DNA of 64,000 bases from CALJDF01 sp038121105 (GTDB lineage Bacteria > Pseudomonadota > Alphaproteobacteria > SHVP01): NCBI GenBank assembly GCA_038121105.1, contig JAYONB010000009.1:62001-126000 (forward strand). Reading direction: 5' to 3'. The notes beneath the pieces were generated by a model. That model was not told the origin of the DNA, did not search any database, and saw only the letters and a list, made by a program, of their open reading frames with translations. Shown piece after piece: positions 42,759 through 51,724 of this stretch (positions are counted from its first letter, which is position 1; each line of letters begins with the position of its first letter). A program made the position numbers and the translations under genes.

Positions 42759-43529
42759 TCATGAGGTGGATTGGGGCAGGGTGTCGGGTTGCCAGGGAAT
42801 GGCTTTGCGCAATACGAGATCGACAGTGAAGTATAGCGCGACCGCGAGCGCGGCGAGGGTGATCAAGGCGGCGAACATCAAATCGATCTGGACCCGCGCA
42901 TTGGCTTGCAGCATGAGATAGCCCAGCCCTGCGCCCGATCCGACCCATTCGCCGACCACCGCGCCGATCGGCGCCACCGCCGCCGCGACCCGCAAGCCCG
43001 ACGCGAGTGCGGGTAGGGCGGCGGGCAGGCGCACATGGCGTAGCACCGCGAGGGGCCGTTTTTTGGGACCGCCGGTCATGGTCTGCGCGAGATCGATCCA
43101 CCTGGGATCGGTGCGCCGCAATCCGTCGAGGAAGCTCGAGGCCACCGGGAAGTAGATGATCAGCGTCGCCATGCCGATCTTCGAGGCCATCCCATAGCCT
43201 AGCCACAGCACCAGCAGCGGCGCGATGGCGAAGACCGGAATAGCTTGGCTGGTCACCAGGATCGGCAACAGCCAACGGCGCGCGGGACGAAACAGCGCGA
43301 TGACGACCGCGCTGGCGATCCCCAATATGGTGCCGAGCGCGAGCCCAATCAGAATCTCCGCCAACGTGACGCCGGCATGTCCGGCAATGAACCCGGCGCG
43401 GGCAATCAACACACGCAGCGTCTCGACCGGGCCGGGCAAAAGATAGGGTGGCGCGCCGGTCAGCCACACCACGGCTTGCCAAAGCGCCAATAGGCCCAAC
43501 AGCGTCACGATCAAGCGCACGCCTTTCAT
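42759..43529 (-). CDS. thiX: ABC transporter permease (ThiX-like)
   Basis: A 256-residue permease of the NitT/TauT/ThiX class with about six spans and the cytoplasmic loop LAVLRHVRLPAALPALASGL, which docks on the ATPase. It overlaps the ATPase gene by four bases and is followed by the binding protein, giving the order thiZ-thiX-thiY under the riboswitch. Confidence 0.88.
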   Translation of the reverse strand: MKGVRLIVTLLGLLALWQAVVWLTGAPPYLLPGPVETLRVLIARAGFIAGHAGVTLAEILIGLALGTILGIASAVVIALFRPARRWLLPILVTSQAIPVFAIAPLLVLWLGYGMASKIGMATLIIYFPVASSFLDGLRRTDPRWIDLAQTMTGGPKKRPLAVLRHVRLPAALPALASGLRVAAAVAPIGAVVGEWVGSGAGLGYLMLQANARVQIDLMFAALITLAALAVALYFTVDLVLRKAIPWQPDTLPQSTS

Positions 43530-44296
43530 GCCGGCGCCGCCGTATCGCCCGACGCGAGACGCGCCATCAGGTCATCGTAGCGTGCCGGAAAGTCGCCGTC
43601 GGTCGGTGCGCGCGGGATCTGCGCGCGCGGCACCGGCGATTCTTCCCATCGCGCCGGCGACCCGGTCAGGACGAAAAGCCTGTGCCCCACGCGCAGCGCC
43701 TCTTGCGGGTCGTGCGTAACCAGCACCACCGTGCGGTCGGCCAGGACCTCGCAAGCCAAGGCTTGGAGACGGAACCGCGTCAGCGCATCCACGGCCGAAA
43801 ACGGCTCGTCCATCAGGACCACCGGTCGGTCTTCCATCAAGGTGCGGGCCAGGGCCACGCGCTGGCGCATTCCCCCGGACAACGCTGCGGGCCGTTTGTT
43901 TTCGTGGCCCGCTAGGCCGACCCGTGCCAACAATCGGTCTGCCGCCGCCCGGTCGGGCGCTTCGCCGCGCAGCCGGGCGCCAAGCACGACGTTCTCGCGC
44001 GCGCTCAACCACGGCAGCAGCAAGTCGCTTTGATCCATATAGGCGACCCGCCCGGCCAGGGGCGCGCCGTCGCCGCCCGAAACTCGGCCTCCCTGCGGCG
44101 CTGCCAATCCCGCCATCGCCCGCAACAGGGTGCTTTTGCCGACCCCGCTCGGTCCCAGGAGGCAACTCGTTTGGCCGCCGGGGAAAACGGCCGAGAAGTC
44201 GTCGAACAGCGGCGCGCCGTCGAACGCCAGCAACAGCCGGTCGATCACCACATCGGTCGGAGTGCCGGTCGCCCCGGCAGGCGTCGTCTGTGTCAT
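43526..44296 (-). CDS. thiZ: ABC transporter ATP-binding protein (ThiZ-like)
   Basis: A 256-residue ATPase with Walker A GPSGVGKST, signature LSGGMRQRVALARTL and Walker B VVLMDEPFSAVD. It is the energising subunit of the pyrimidine-type importer. The ATG at 44296 lies directly after the riboswitch P1 stem, and its Shine-Dalgarno (GAAGGGA) is inside the aptamer. The open frame further upstream to 44473 is only translation of the riboswitch. Confidence 0.9.
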   Translation of the reverse strand: MTQTTPAGATGTPTDVVIDRLLLAFDGAPLFDDFSAVFPGGQTSCLLGPSGVGKSTLLRAMAGLAAPQGGRVSGGDGAPLAGRVAYMDQSDLLLPWLSARENVVLGARLRGEAPDRAAADRLLARVGLAGHENKRPAALSGGMRQRVALARTLMEDRPVVLMDEPFSAVDALTRFRLQALACEVLADRTVVLVTHDPQEALRVGHRLFVLTGSPARWEESPVPRAQIPRAPTDGDFPARYDDLMARLASGDTAAPA

Positions 44297-44379
44297 AGCG
44301 CGTCCCTTCGCCGGTATTAGCCGGATCAGGTTCGAGGGGTCGTTCCAGCGGAACCTCTCAGCCAAAGGCTCCCCCCGCT
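44297..44379 (-). promoter_or_regulatory. TPP riboswitch (THI element) leading thiZXY
   Basis: On the minus strand the conserved core is present in order: GGGGGGAGCC, then GGCTGAGAGG, ACCCCTCGAACCTGATCCGG, and CTAATACCGGCGAAGGGA. P1 can form between AGCG (44379-44376) and CGCT (44300-44297), the latter touching the thiZ ATG. Thiamine pyrophosphate binding should lock P1 and hide GAAGGGA (44309-44303), the ribosome site, giving translational repression without a separate expression platform. Confidence 0.95.
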
Positions 44380-44441
44380 TGATCAAGTCACTATAATCGG
44401 CTGATCTGGCGTTGAGAACGTCTTTCCGGAGATTGCCAATC

Positions 44442-44954
44442 GTGTCCCAGGGACCGGACCTAGAGGGCTTCAAGCGACCGCTCCTCTACATCGTCATCAT
44501 CTTGATTCTCGGCCTCGCCGCCTCGCTGCTCGGCCAAGATCTGGTGGGCGATGCGAAAAACGACCGGCTTGCCGGTGAGGAACTGGTCATCGAGACCGCA
44601 TCCGGACCGGTCACGTTTTTTGTCGAGGTGGTCGATACCAACGAAACCCGCGCCCAAGGTTTGATGTTCCGCGAAGAACTCGCCCCGAACGCGGGCATGC
44701 TGTTCGATTTCAAGCGCCAGCAGCCGGTGTCGTTCTGGATGCGGAACACGCTCATTCCGCTCGATATGTTCTTCATCAAGACCGATGGTCGCATCGTCAA
44801 CATCGCCAAACGCACCGTGCCCCATTCCGAACGAGGCATCCCTTCCGTCGAACCGGTTCTCGGTGTGCTCGAAACCAATGCCGGGGTGGCCGACCGGCTC
44901 GGCATCAAACCCGGTGACGTCGTGCGCCACCGCGTGTTCGGAAACGCGCCCTAG
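44442..44954 (+). CDS. DUF192 family membrane-anchored protein
   Basis: A 170-residue protein with one N-terminal hydrophobic span (LLYIVIILILGLAASLLG) followed by a DUF192 domain: ETRAQGLMFREELAPNAGMLFDF, SFWMRNTLIPLDMFFI and GVLETNAG. The domain should face the periplasm; its role is not established. The GTG at 44442 follows CGGAGA at good distance and precedes the span; a TTG at 44412 would add ten residues. Confidence 0.85.
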   Translation: MSQGPDLEGFKRPLLYIVIILILGLAASLLGQDLVGDAKNDRLAGEELVIETASGPVTFFVEVVDTNETRAQGLMFREELAPNAGMLFDFKRQQPVSFWMRNTLIPLDMFFIKTDGRIVNIAKRTVPHSERGIPSVEPVLGVLETNAGVADRLGIKPGDVVRHRVFGNAP

Positions 44955-44959
44955 ATCGT

Positions 44960-45439
44960 ATGACCGCCGACCCGATAGAGGATTTCCCCGATGCCGAGGG
45001 GGCCGACGCGCCGCCAGGTTTTCGCCTGCTTGAGAAACGCTCGCCGTTCGGCGTATTGGTCGGCCCGGTCTTTCAGCGCGACGATGCCGAGGGCAGTGTG
45101 TTCGGCTTCCGCGTCCAGCCCAAGCACCACAATCTCGGGGGCGTCGCCCACGGCGGGATGCTCGCCACCTTTGCGGATATCGTGCTGGGCCAATTTCCGG
45201 CGCGCGATTTCGGCCGTATGACGGTGACTATTCGGTTGGTCATGGACTATCTTGCGCCCGCGAAGTCCGGCGACTGGGTCGAAGCTCGGCCGACGGTCAC
45301 GCGCACGACCCGAATTTTGGTGTTCGCGGAAACGACATTGATTGCCGGGCCGCGTTCCCTTCTCACCGCGTCGGCCGTGTTCAAGACCTTGGACCGCCGC
45401 CGCAATCCCGATAAGACCCCATCGAATGGAGACCCCTGA
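44960..45439 (+). CDS. PaaI-type hotdog thioesterase
   Basis: A 159-residue hotdog-fold protein of the PaaI class, with HNLGGVAHGGMLATFADIVLG (the HGG motif) near residues 56-76 and the back strand VTIRLVMDYLAPAKSGDWVEA. It probably hydrolyses an acyl-CoA, and the neighbouring MaoC and thiolase genes fit CoA-ester metabolism. It starts 5 bp after the DUF192 stop and overlaps the next gene (TGATG). Confidence 0.85.
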   Translation: MTADPIEDFPDAEGADAPPGFRLLEKRSPFGVLVGPVFQRDDAEGSVFGFRVQPKHHNLGGVAHGGMLATFADIVLGQFPARDFGRMTVTIRLVMDYLAPAKSGDWVEARPTVTRTTRILVFAETTLIAGPRSLLTASAVFKTLDRRRNPDKTPSNGDP

Positions 45440-45954
45440 TGTACGGTAAGAAAGAAGTCGGCCCGCAGCGCTATCGCGAGGACCTCGGTCGCTACTTTGA
45501 AGATTTTGAGATCGGCGACGTCTACGAGCACCGCCCGGGCCGCACCGTGACCGAGGTCGACAACATTTGGTTCACCAACCTCACGATGAACACCCATCCG
45601 GTCCATTTCGACCGCGCCTATGCCAGCCACAGCGAATTCGGCAAACCTCTCGTCAATTCGGCGTTTACGCTATCGGTCGTCGCCGGGATGAGCGTCAGCG
45701 ACACCAGCCAAAAGGCCATCGCCAATCTCGGGTGGGACAAGATCAAGCTCTCCGCCCCGGTGTTTGCCGGCGATACGCTCTACGCCGAAAGCGAAGTCCT
45801 GGCGAAACGCGAGTCCAAGTCGCGCCCGACGCAAGGCATCGTCACCATCAAAACCACCGGCAAGAAAGACGACGGCACGGTCTTTATGACCTACGAACGC
45901 GCGTTCTTGGTGCCCAAGCGCGGTCACGGCGTCGACGATCTGGCCAACTACTAA
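45439..45954 (+). CDS. MaoC-family dehydratase
   Basis: A 171-residue MaoC-like hotdog hydratase. The run NTHPVHFDRAYASHSEFGKPLVNSAFTL carries the Asp/His hydratase motif, and a later VFAGDTLYAESEV is typical of the mesaconyl-CoA hydratase-like group. It should hydrate or dehydrate an enoyl-CoA. It is translationally coupled to the thioesterase and convergent with the cNMP-binding gene. Confidence 0.87.
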   Translation: MYGKKEVGPQRYREDLGRYFEDFEIGDVYEHRPGRTVTEVDNIWFTNLTMNTHPVHFDRAYASHSEFGKPLVNSAFTLSVVAGMSVSDTSQKAIANLGWDKIKLSAPVFAGDTLYAESEVLAKRESKSRPTQGIVTIKTTGKKDDGTVFMTYERAFLVPKRGHGVDDLANY

Positions 45955-45966
45955 ACCGGTTCGGCG

Positions 45967-46323
45967 TCAGTCGCCGATCCGTCCCGTCGTGTCGCGCAGT
46001 CGCTTGATCAATAGGCGAATCAGCCCGACCGTGAACAGATCTGCGCCCGCCAACTTCGTGTTGATGTGGTCCTTGGAGAACACCGCACAGATCGTGTCGT
46101 CGGCGGTCCTGGCGGTAGCCGAGCGCGGATTGTCGTCGACTAGGGCCATTTCGCCGAACACGTCGCCAGGCCCGACCTTGTCGACCACGTGTTCCGTGCC
46201 GTCACGGTCGACCAAGATTTCGACGCTGCCCGACTTGATCAGATAGGCCGAATCGGCTGCGTCTCCTTGGCTGAAGATCACCGTTCCTTCCGAGAACACG
46301 CTGAATTCTAGCTCGTCGTCCAT
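45967..46323 (-). CDS. Cyclic nucleotide-binding domain protein
   Basis: A 118-residue protein consisting of one cNMP-binding domain: GTVIFSQGDAADSAYLIKSGSVEI, then GPGDVFGEMALVDDNPRSATARTADD, which is the phosphate-binding cassette. No DNA-binding domain is attached, so it is a stand-alone sensor or subunit. The ATG at 46323 is the last start before the domain. It lies 32 bp downstream of the thiolase gene. Confidence 0.85.
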   Translation of the reverse strand: MDDELEFSVFSEGTVIFSQGDAADSAYLIKSGSVEILVDRDGTEHVVDKVGPGDVFGEMALVDDNPRSATARTADDTICAVFSKDHINTKLAGADLFTVGLIRLLIKRLRDTTGRIGD

Positions 46324-46355
46324 ACCTTGCCCTTTCTGATTGTTTGGCGCGGTCG

Positions 46356-47555
46356 CTACACGCGTTCCAGCACAACTGCGATCCCTTGTCCCACCCCGAT
46401 GCACATCGTGCACAGCGCGTACTTGCCGCCGCGCCGATGTAGCGCCCGTGTCGCGGTCAACGCCATCCGCACGCCGCTCATGCCTAAGGGATGCCCCAGC
46501 GCAATCGCCCCGCCGTTGGGGTTCACGTGCTCGGCATCGTCGGGCACCCCGAGATCGCGCAGCACCGCCAAGGCCTGGCTGGCAAAGGCTTCGTTCAGCT
46601 CGATCACGTCCATGTCGTCGATACGCAGGCCGGTCTTGTCCAGCACCTTGCGCGTCGCCGGGGCGGGGCCGAAGCCCATGATGCGCGGCGGCACGCCGGC
46701 GGTCGCCATCGCCACAATGCGTGCCTTCGGCTCAAGCCCGTTAGCTTTTGCGGCCGACTCGCTGGCGACGATCATTGCGCCTGCCCCGTCGTTGATGCCG
46801 GACGCGTTGCCGGCCGTGACCGACCCGTCCTTGCGAAAGACCGGTTTCAATTTGCCCAAGCCCTCCAAGCTGACGTCCGGTCGCGGGTGCTCGTCCGCCG
46901 TCACCACGATCGGATCGCCGCGTCGTTGCGGAATCGATACCGGGGCGATTTCTTCGGCCAACGCGTCCGATGCGGCGCCGGCGCGCTGTTGGCTGCGCAG
47001 CGCAAAGGCGTCTTGGTCGGCGCGCGAGATCTGAAACTGCTCGGCCACGTTCTCGGCCGTTTCGCCCATGGAATCGATGCCATGGGCTTCTTTCATCTTG
47101 GGATTGACGAATCGCCACCCCAAGGTGGTGTCGTAAACCTCGGCTTTGCGCGAAAAGGGCGCGTCCGATTTAGCCATCACAAAAGGCGCGCGTGTCATGC
47201 TTTCGACGCCGCCGACGATGCCCATTTCGGCATCGCCGCTCCGGATGGCGCGTGCCATCGACCCGGTGGCATCTAGGCCGGAACCGCAGAGTCGGTTGAT
47301 CGTCGCACCAGGGATGCTGTCGGGCAGCCCGGCCAACAGCAAGGCCATGCGCGCCACGTTGCGGTTGTCCTCGCCCGATTGGTTGGCGCAGCCGTACAGC
47401 ACGTCGTCCACTTGCGCCCAATCGACGTTTGGGTTGCGGCGCATCAACTCGGTCAACGGCGTCGCGGCGAGATCGTCGGTGCGCACGCTCGACAACCCAC
47501 CGCCATAGCGGCCGATGGGCGTGCGGATCGAATCGCAAATAAAGGCGTCAGGCAT
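46356..47555 (-). CDS. Acetyl-CoA acyltransferase (3-oxoadipyl-CoA thiolase-like)
   Basis: This 399-residue thiolase carries the nucleophile Cys90 in INRLCGSGLDA, the His-containing NPNGGAIALGHPLGMSG and the second Cys in CTMCIGVGQG. The protein is close to the PcaF type that splits 3-oxoadipyl-CoA into succinyl-CoA and acetyl-CoA (the VRTDDLAATPL run is typical), but no other beta-ketoadipate genes are in view. It could equally serve fatty-acid or other acyl-CoA breakdown. Confidence 0.9.
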   Translation of the reverse strand: MPDAFICDSIRTPIGRYGGGLSSVRTDDLAATPLTELMRRNPNVDWAQVDDVLYGCANQSGEDNRNVARMALLLAGLPDSIPGATINRLCGSGLDATGSMARAIRSGDAEMGIVGGVESMTRAPFVMAKSDAPFSRKAEVYDTTLGWRFVNPKMKEAHGIDSMGETAENVAEQFQISRADQDAFALRSQQRAGAASDALAEEIAPVSIPQRRGDPIVVTADEHPRPDVSLEGLGKLKPVFRKDGSVTAGNASGINDGAGAMIVASESAAKANGLEPKARIVAMATAGVPPRIMGFGPAPATRKVLDKTGLRIDDMDVIELNEAFASQALAVLRDLGVPDDAEHVNPNGGAIALGHPLGMSGVRMALTATRALHRRGGKYALCTMCIGVGQGIAVVLERV

Positions 47556-47572
47556 GCTGGAGGTCCTTAGGA

Positions 47573-48466
47573 CTATTCGTTGGTTTTGTGGAACTTATCC
47601 CGTCGCCGCTCGCCGAGCAGCATTTTCTGCTCCAAATGGCCCCGTAAGGCTGTGTAGAAAGCCTGCAGGAACGGCCCCGAGGCGGCGGGAAAATGATCGG
47701 CAGACTGCCACTTGATGCGACGTTGAATGCGCCGCGCCACTTCGTTCTGCCATTTCGATGAATTCCGCCCACCGGTGCGCAAGACTTCCTCAAGCGTCTG
47801 CAATTCATAGATGCCGTAGACGTCGAGTTGCTCTTGGGTGAACTCATAACGGCGTGCATCGCGGCTTCGCGGGGCGTTGCTCACCACATCGCGTAACAAT
47901 CCCGACCGCGGCAGGTCGATGACCCAGGTGCCGCCGACGATGTCTCCGGCTCGCAAGCGATCTTTGTTGAAGAGCGGGAGCAGCACCAAGATGCCCATCC
48001 AGCCCAGCGTCGACAGCGACACCAACGGGTTTGTGGCCCCGAAACCCAGCGTGAACAGGGCGCCGGCCGGCACGAAGAATTCGATCTCGCGCATCAAGTT
48101 GCGCGCAATGATCGCCTCGGTCGACAGATGCCCGCCGCGTCGATCGACGACCTTGATGCCCAGCATTCTTTTGCCGGGTGTCGCGCCGCGCGCCCGAGCT
48201 TCGAAAAAGATGAAGTAGAACGACTTGAGCAGGAAAGACAGCACAATCCAAAAGGACAACAGCCACCGGGCCGCGTCGCTGCCCGTGGTGAGGCTTGCGA
48301 CGATGATCAACGCCCCTATCGCCAGCCCAAGAATCACCAGGTCGATGACGAACGCGCCGGCGCGGCTGCCGCGGTCCGCCAGCCGGACCCGAATGGACAC
48401 TCCTTCGGGTGTCGTGATGGTGCGCACCGCGGGGTCGGGCCGGTCGTAGCGGACGATCGTGGTCAT
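47573..48466 (-). CDS. RDD family membrane protein
   Basis: A 297-residue protein with an RDD domain (RLADRGSRAGAFVIDLVILGLAIGA; later RARGATPGKRMLGIKVVD) in residues about 28-190, followed by a soluble C-terminal region. Its ATG at 48466 overlaps the spoIIM stop (ATGA). It is the last gene of a DUF4129-DUF4350-MoxR-DUF58-SpoIIM-RDD operon. That set recurs in bacteria and is thought to concern envelope-related assembly, but its function is not established. Confidence 0.85.
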   Translation of the reverse strand: MTTIVRYDRPDPAVRTITTPEGVSIRVRLADRGSRAGAFVIDLVILGLAIGALIIVASLTTGSDAARWLLSFWIVLSFLLKSFYFIFFEARARGATPGKRMLGIKVVDRRGGHLSTEAIIARNLMREIEFFVPAGALFTLGFGATNPLVSLSTLGWMGILVLLPLFNKDRLRAGDIVGGTWVIDLPRSGLLRDVVSNAPRSRDARRYEFTQEQLDVYGIYELQTLEEVLRTGGRNSSKWQNEVARRIQRRIKWQSADHFPAASGPFLQAFYTALRGHLEQKMLLGERRRDKFHKTNE

Positions 48467-49467
48467 GCCGTCTTCTTTCGCGGCCAGCCGAAATACGTCG
48501 CCAGGCACAACGCGGTAACGGCCGCGATGATCAAACGATCGCCGGTATCGATGATCGTTTGACGTCCGAACCCTTCCAGTAGCCCCGCGATCACGAACAA
48601 AATGACGGCCCCGATGGCGATACGTGCCGCGACGCGGCCGGCCCGCATCACTTCCGCCAGGCGGCTGCGTCGGCCGGGAAAGACCACTCGATGCCCGATA
48701 TAAAGCCCGGCGCCGCCGCAGATGACGATCGCGGTGAGTTCCGTGACACCGTGGATCAAAAGTCACCCGGCAAGGTCGATGAACAAGCCCCGGCTCGTGT
48801 AAATCGCGACAAACGCACCCAGCATCAAGCCGTTTTGAAACACCAGCAACGCGGTGGGGACGCCCAAGGCGAATCCCAGCGCTAGCGCTATAAATCCGAC
48901 CCGCGTGTTGTGGGTGAACAGAAACGAGGCGAAGATCGAAAGTTCGCCGCTCTCGAATTCCGGGCCGGACACCAGAACGTCGTGCAGTTCGTCGGCCGTA
49001 CTGGTCGGGCCGCGACCGTCGGCCAACGATTCGGGCACGAGCGTATAGAATAGATCGGGCGACTGGGCGGTCACCGCGAACCCGGCAAGGCTGCCCAAGA
49101 CCAGCAGCAGCGCGGCCAAGGCGATATGCCACCGTGCCGCGTGCACCGCATCGCGAAAGCCCGACGTCAGGAACTGCAGCAGCGCGGCCCACAACGGGCG
49201 GCGCGGGCTGTACACGCTGAAATACCCGCGGCTCGCAAGGTCCTCGAGATAGGCCAGAACGTTGCGGTCGAGCGATGTGCTGCGCGCCACCGACAACGAC
49301 GACAACACCGCCCGATACAACACCGGCAGGCGGGCCAGCTCTTGGCTGTTCAACGCTCGAATGCCGCGTGCTTCGAACCGCGTGACCAACGCCTCGAACT
49401 CCTGCCACACCGCTTCCCGCTCGCGGCGGAACTGGTAGCTGCGGAGGTCTGCGCCGGTCTCGCTCAC
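48463..49467 (-). pseudogene. SpoIIM-family membrane protein interrupted by an in-frame TGA
   Basis: The full frame (334 codons including the stop, normal for the family) runs from GTG 49467, overlapping the DUF58 stop, to a TGA at 48465-48463 that overlaps the RDD start. The N-terminal part ends GLFIDLAG, then TGA at 48765-48763, then LLIHGVTELTAIVICGGAGL in the same frame. Homologues have a tryptophan (TGG) at or next to this point in a G-W-L-L-P-H-G run. The downstream 100 codons are otherwise open and conserved. It could be a recent nonsense mutation, a sequencing error, stop readthrough (UGA followed by C) or restart at TTG 48759. Confidence 0.8.
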
Positions 49468-50771
49468 ACCAATTTCCGGTTTTTGATGTCGAGGTACTGG
49501 TTGACCAAATCGACGGCGAGTGCGGCGTCGTGGGTCTCCAGGCATTGCACGCCCATGCGCCGCAAGCGCTCGTAGACCCGTTCGCGTTCTTGGGCGAGCC
49601 CGTGTGCCACGACGGCCGCGGCCGCATCTTCCATTTGATTCGGGACGGCCTCGAGACGGGCGCGCAGGTCGATGTCGCCCAACGAGACGAACAAGATCAG
49701 GTGGCGTTTCGCCAGCCGCCGCAGGTTGTCGATCATCAATTCGGCGGTGACGGTGTCGACGAATTCGGTGAACAGCACGATCAACGATCGCCGCCGCAAG
49801 CGCGCGCCGAGATTGACCAGCCCCAAGGTGTAGTTGGTTTCGACCTCGCTATAGACCAGCCGCGCCGCACGCTCTTGCAAGATCGGAAAATCTTGCACCC
49901 GGCTCACCGGGTCGAGGTATTGCCCGGGCTTCGCATCGAAATTGAACAAGCCGATTCGGTCGCCGTGTCGCAACGACACATAAGCCAGCAGTAAGGCCGC
50001 GTTGATCCCGTGGTCGAGACGCGGGATGCCCGAAATCGGTTCCGACATTTGCCGCCCGGTGTCGACGGCCAGAACGATCTGATGATTGCGCTCGGCTTCG
50101 TATTCCTTGCACACCAGCTTGCGGTGCCGCGCCGAGTGCTTCCAGTCGATCGCGCGGTGGTCCAAGCCCGGCACAAAGTCGCGCATCGAATCGAACGCCG
50201 TGCCTTGTCCTTTGTCGGTCTGCGCTTTGATGCCGTGAAACGATGCCCGGCGGCCAAGGCGCAAACCGTCGCGTCGAATAGGGCGGGTGTTGGGGATGAC
50301 CGGCAAGGTGTCTTGTGTGGGGTGTCGTTTGGTGCGCCAGGCCAGGCCCAACGGGCCATGCCAACGCAGCCATATCTCTTGCAAGGCCACCACACCCCGT
50401 TGCGTCGGCGTCAGGTCGAGGTCGAATTGCTGGTTTTCGGCGGCATCGAATAGGTAAGACTGTGACGGCAGCGGCGGGATCGGGCCGGTTACATCGACAA
50501 CAACGTCACCGGCACCTTGTGCGTCGGGAGGGTAGGTGAGGTTGATGCCGATGCGCGAGGTGTCGCCGATCGGCATCGTGCCGGGGCGGATCAAGGTCGC
50601 CTTAACCTGCTTGCGGCTCGGCGCCAAGACCAAATCGGCCGCCATCAATCCCGCCACGCCGATCGCATAGATCAGACCCGCGGGCCACAGCCGCGCGTCG
50701 AGTAGGATTAATGTCAGCGAAAGCGGCGCGCCGGCCGCCATCAACACGACAAGGCGGGCGGTCGGTTTCAT
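49464..50771 (-). CDS. DUF58 domain protein
   Basis: A 435-residue protein with two N-terminal spans, a beta-rich middle and the DUF58 core AFDSMRDFVPGLDHRAIDWKHSARHRKLVCKEYEAERN. A VWA-like fold follows (VLAVDTGRQMSEPI). DUF58 proteins are regularly paired with MoxR ATPases, as here (four-base overlap with moxR), and probably act as their VWA-type clients. Confidence 0.9.
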   Translation of the reverse strand: MKPTARLVVLMAAGAPLSLTLILLDARLWPAGLIYAIGVAGLMAADLVLAPSRKQVKATLIRPGTMPIGDTSRIGINLTYPPDAQGAGDVVVDVTGPIPPLPSQSYLFDAAENQQFDLDLTPTQRGVVALQEIWLRWHGPLGLAWRTKRHPTQDTLPVIPNTRPIRRDGLRLGRRASFHGIKAQTDKGQGTAFDSMRDFVPGLDHRAIDWKHSARHRKLVCKEYEAERNHQIVLAVDTGRQMSEPISGIPRLDHGINAALLLAYVSLRHGDRIGLFNFDAKPGQYLDPVSRVQDFPILQERAARLVYSEVETNYTLGLVNLGARLRRRSLIVLFTEFVDTVTAELMIDNLRRLAKRHLILFVSLGDIDLRARLEAVPNQMEDAAAAVVAHGLAQERERVYERLRRMGVQCLETHDAALAVDLVNQYLDIKNRKLV

Positions 50772-51724
50772 CGCGGTGCGGGCACTTGCTCGAGGATCTG
50801 CGCGACCACCTCGTCGGTCGTCTGCCCATCGACCTCGGCACCGGGTGACAAAATGATGCGGTGGCGAAGCGCGGGGGGCGCCAACGCTTTGACATCGTCG
50901 GGGATGACGTAGTCCCGACCGTCGAGTGCGGCAAACGCGCGGGCCGCTGCCGCCAGCATATTGGCCGCGCGCGGCGAGGCCCCGAACTCGATCGCGCCAT
51001 GCTCACGCGTGGCCCGGATCAACGCGACGACGTAGCGCACGACCTCGTCCGCCAGGCGAATATCGGTGATGTAATCGCGGATCGCAGTCAGTTTTTGCAG
51101 GTTCGTTACCCCGGACAGGCCCAAGGCGTTCGGGTTCGGCATCGACGTGCGGTTGCCGTGCTGGGTCACGATCTCGACCTCTTCGTCTTCGCTGGGATAG
51201 TCGAACACGTGCTTGAACAAAAACCGGCCGAGTTGCGCCTCGGGCAACGGATAGGTCCCCTGCTGTTCGATCGGGTTTTGCGTTGCGATCACCATGAACC
51301 CGCTACCCAACGCATGGGTTAGTCCGTCGATCGTGACGTTGCGCTCTTGCATCGCTTGTAACAGCGCGGCCTGGGTCTTTGGCGGGGTTCGGTTGATTTC
51401 GTCGGCCAACAACAGTTCGGTGAAGATTGGCCCCTTTGTTAGCTTGAATTCGTTGCTCTGGAAGTTGAACAGGTTGGTGCCCAGCACATCGCCCGGCATC
51501 AGGTCGGGCGTGAATTGAATGCGCCCGAACTTCATCGACAAACTGGCGGCGAAGGATCGCGCCATCAGGGTCTTGGCGGTGCCGGGCACACCCTCCAATA
51601 AAATGTGGCCGCTACACATCAAGCTGACCAGCATGAGGTCGACTGCTTCGGTTTGGCCGATGACGGCCTTGGCGACTTGTCCGCGAATGGCGTCCGCCGT
51701 TTCTTTGATGGCATCAAGATCCAT
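50768..51724 (-). CDS. MoxR-family AAA ATPase
   Basis: A 318-residue AAA+ ATPase with Walker A EGVPGTAKT, Walker B LLADEINRTPPKTQAALLQAM and sensor 1 IATQNPIEQQGTYPLPEAQLGRF. This is the MRP subgroup of MoxR proteins, which chaperone or remodel VWA-domain partners. Its start lies within the 3' end of the DUF4350 gene (11-base overlap). Confidence 0.93.
   Translation of the reverse strand: MDLDAIKETADAIRGQVAKAVIGQTEAVDLMLVSLMCSGHILLEGVPGTAKTLMARSFAASLSMKFGRIQFTPDLMPGDVLGTNLFNFQSNEFKLTKGPIFTELLLADEINRTPPKTQAALLQAMQERNVTIDGLTHALGSGFMVIATQNPIEQQGTYPLPEAQLGRFLFKHVFDYPSEDEEVEIVTQHGNRTSMPNPNALGLSGVTNLQKLTAIRDYITDIRLADEVVRYVVALIRATREHGAIEFGASPRAANMLAAAARAFAALDGRDYVIPDDVKALAPPALRHRIILSPGAEVDGQTTDEVVAQILEQVPAPR

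Noticed and set aside
44297..44473. Longer thiZ protein starting upstream of 44296
   Set aside because: That stretch is the TPP aptamer, and the family sequence starts after 44296.
48763..48765. Genome-wide reassignment of TGA to tryptophan
   Set aside because: TGA is used as a genuine stop in many tight overlaps here (for example mnhC/mnhD, coxE/coxI-like, shc/hpnG).
47573..49627. Single 684-codon gene covering RDD and part of spoIIM
   Set aside because: Its upstream half is out-of-frame translation of spoIIM; the RDD protein starts at 48466 with an ATGA overlap.
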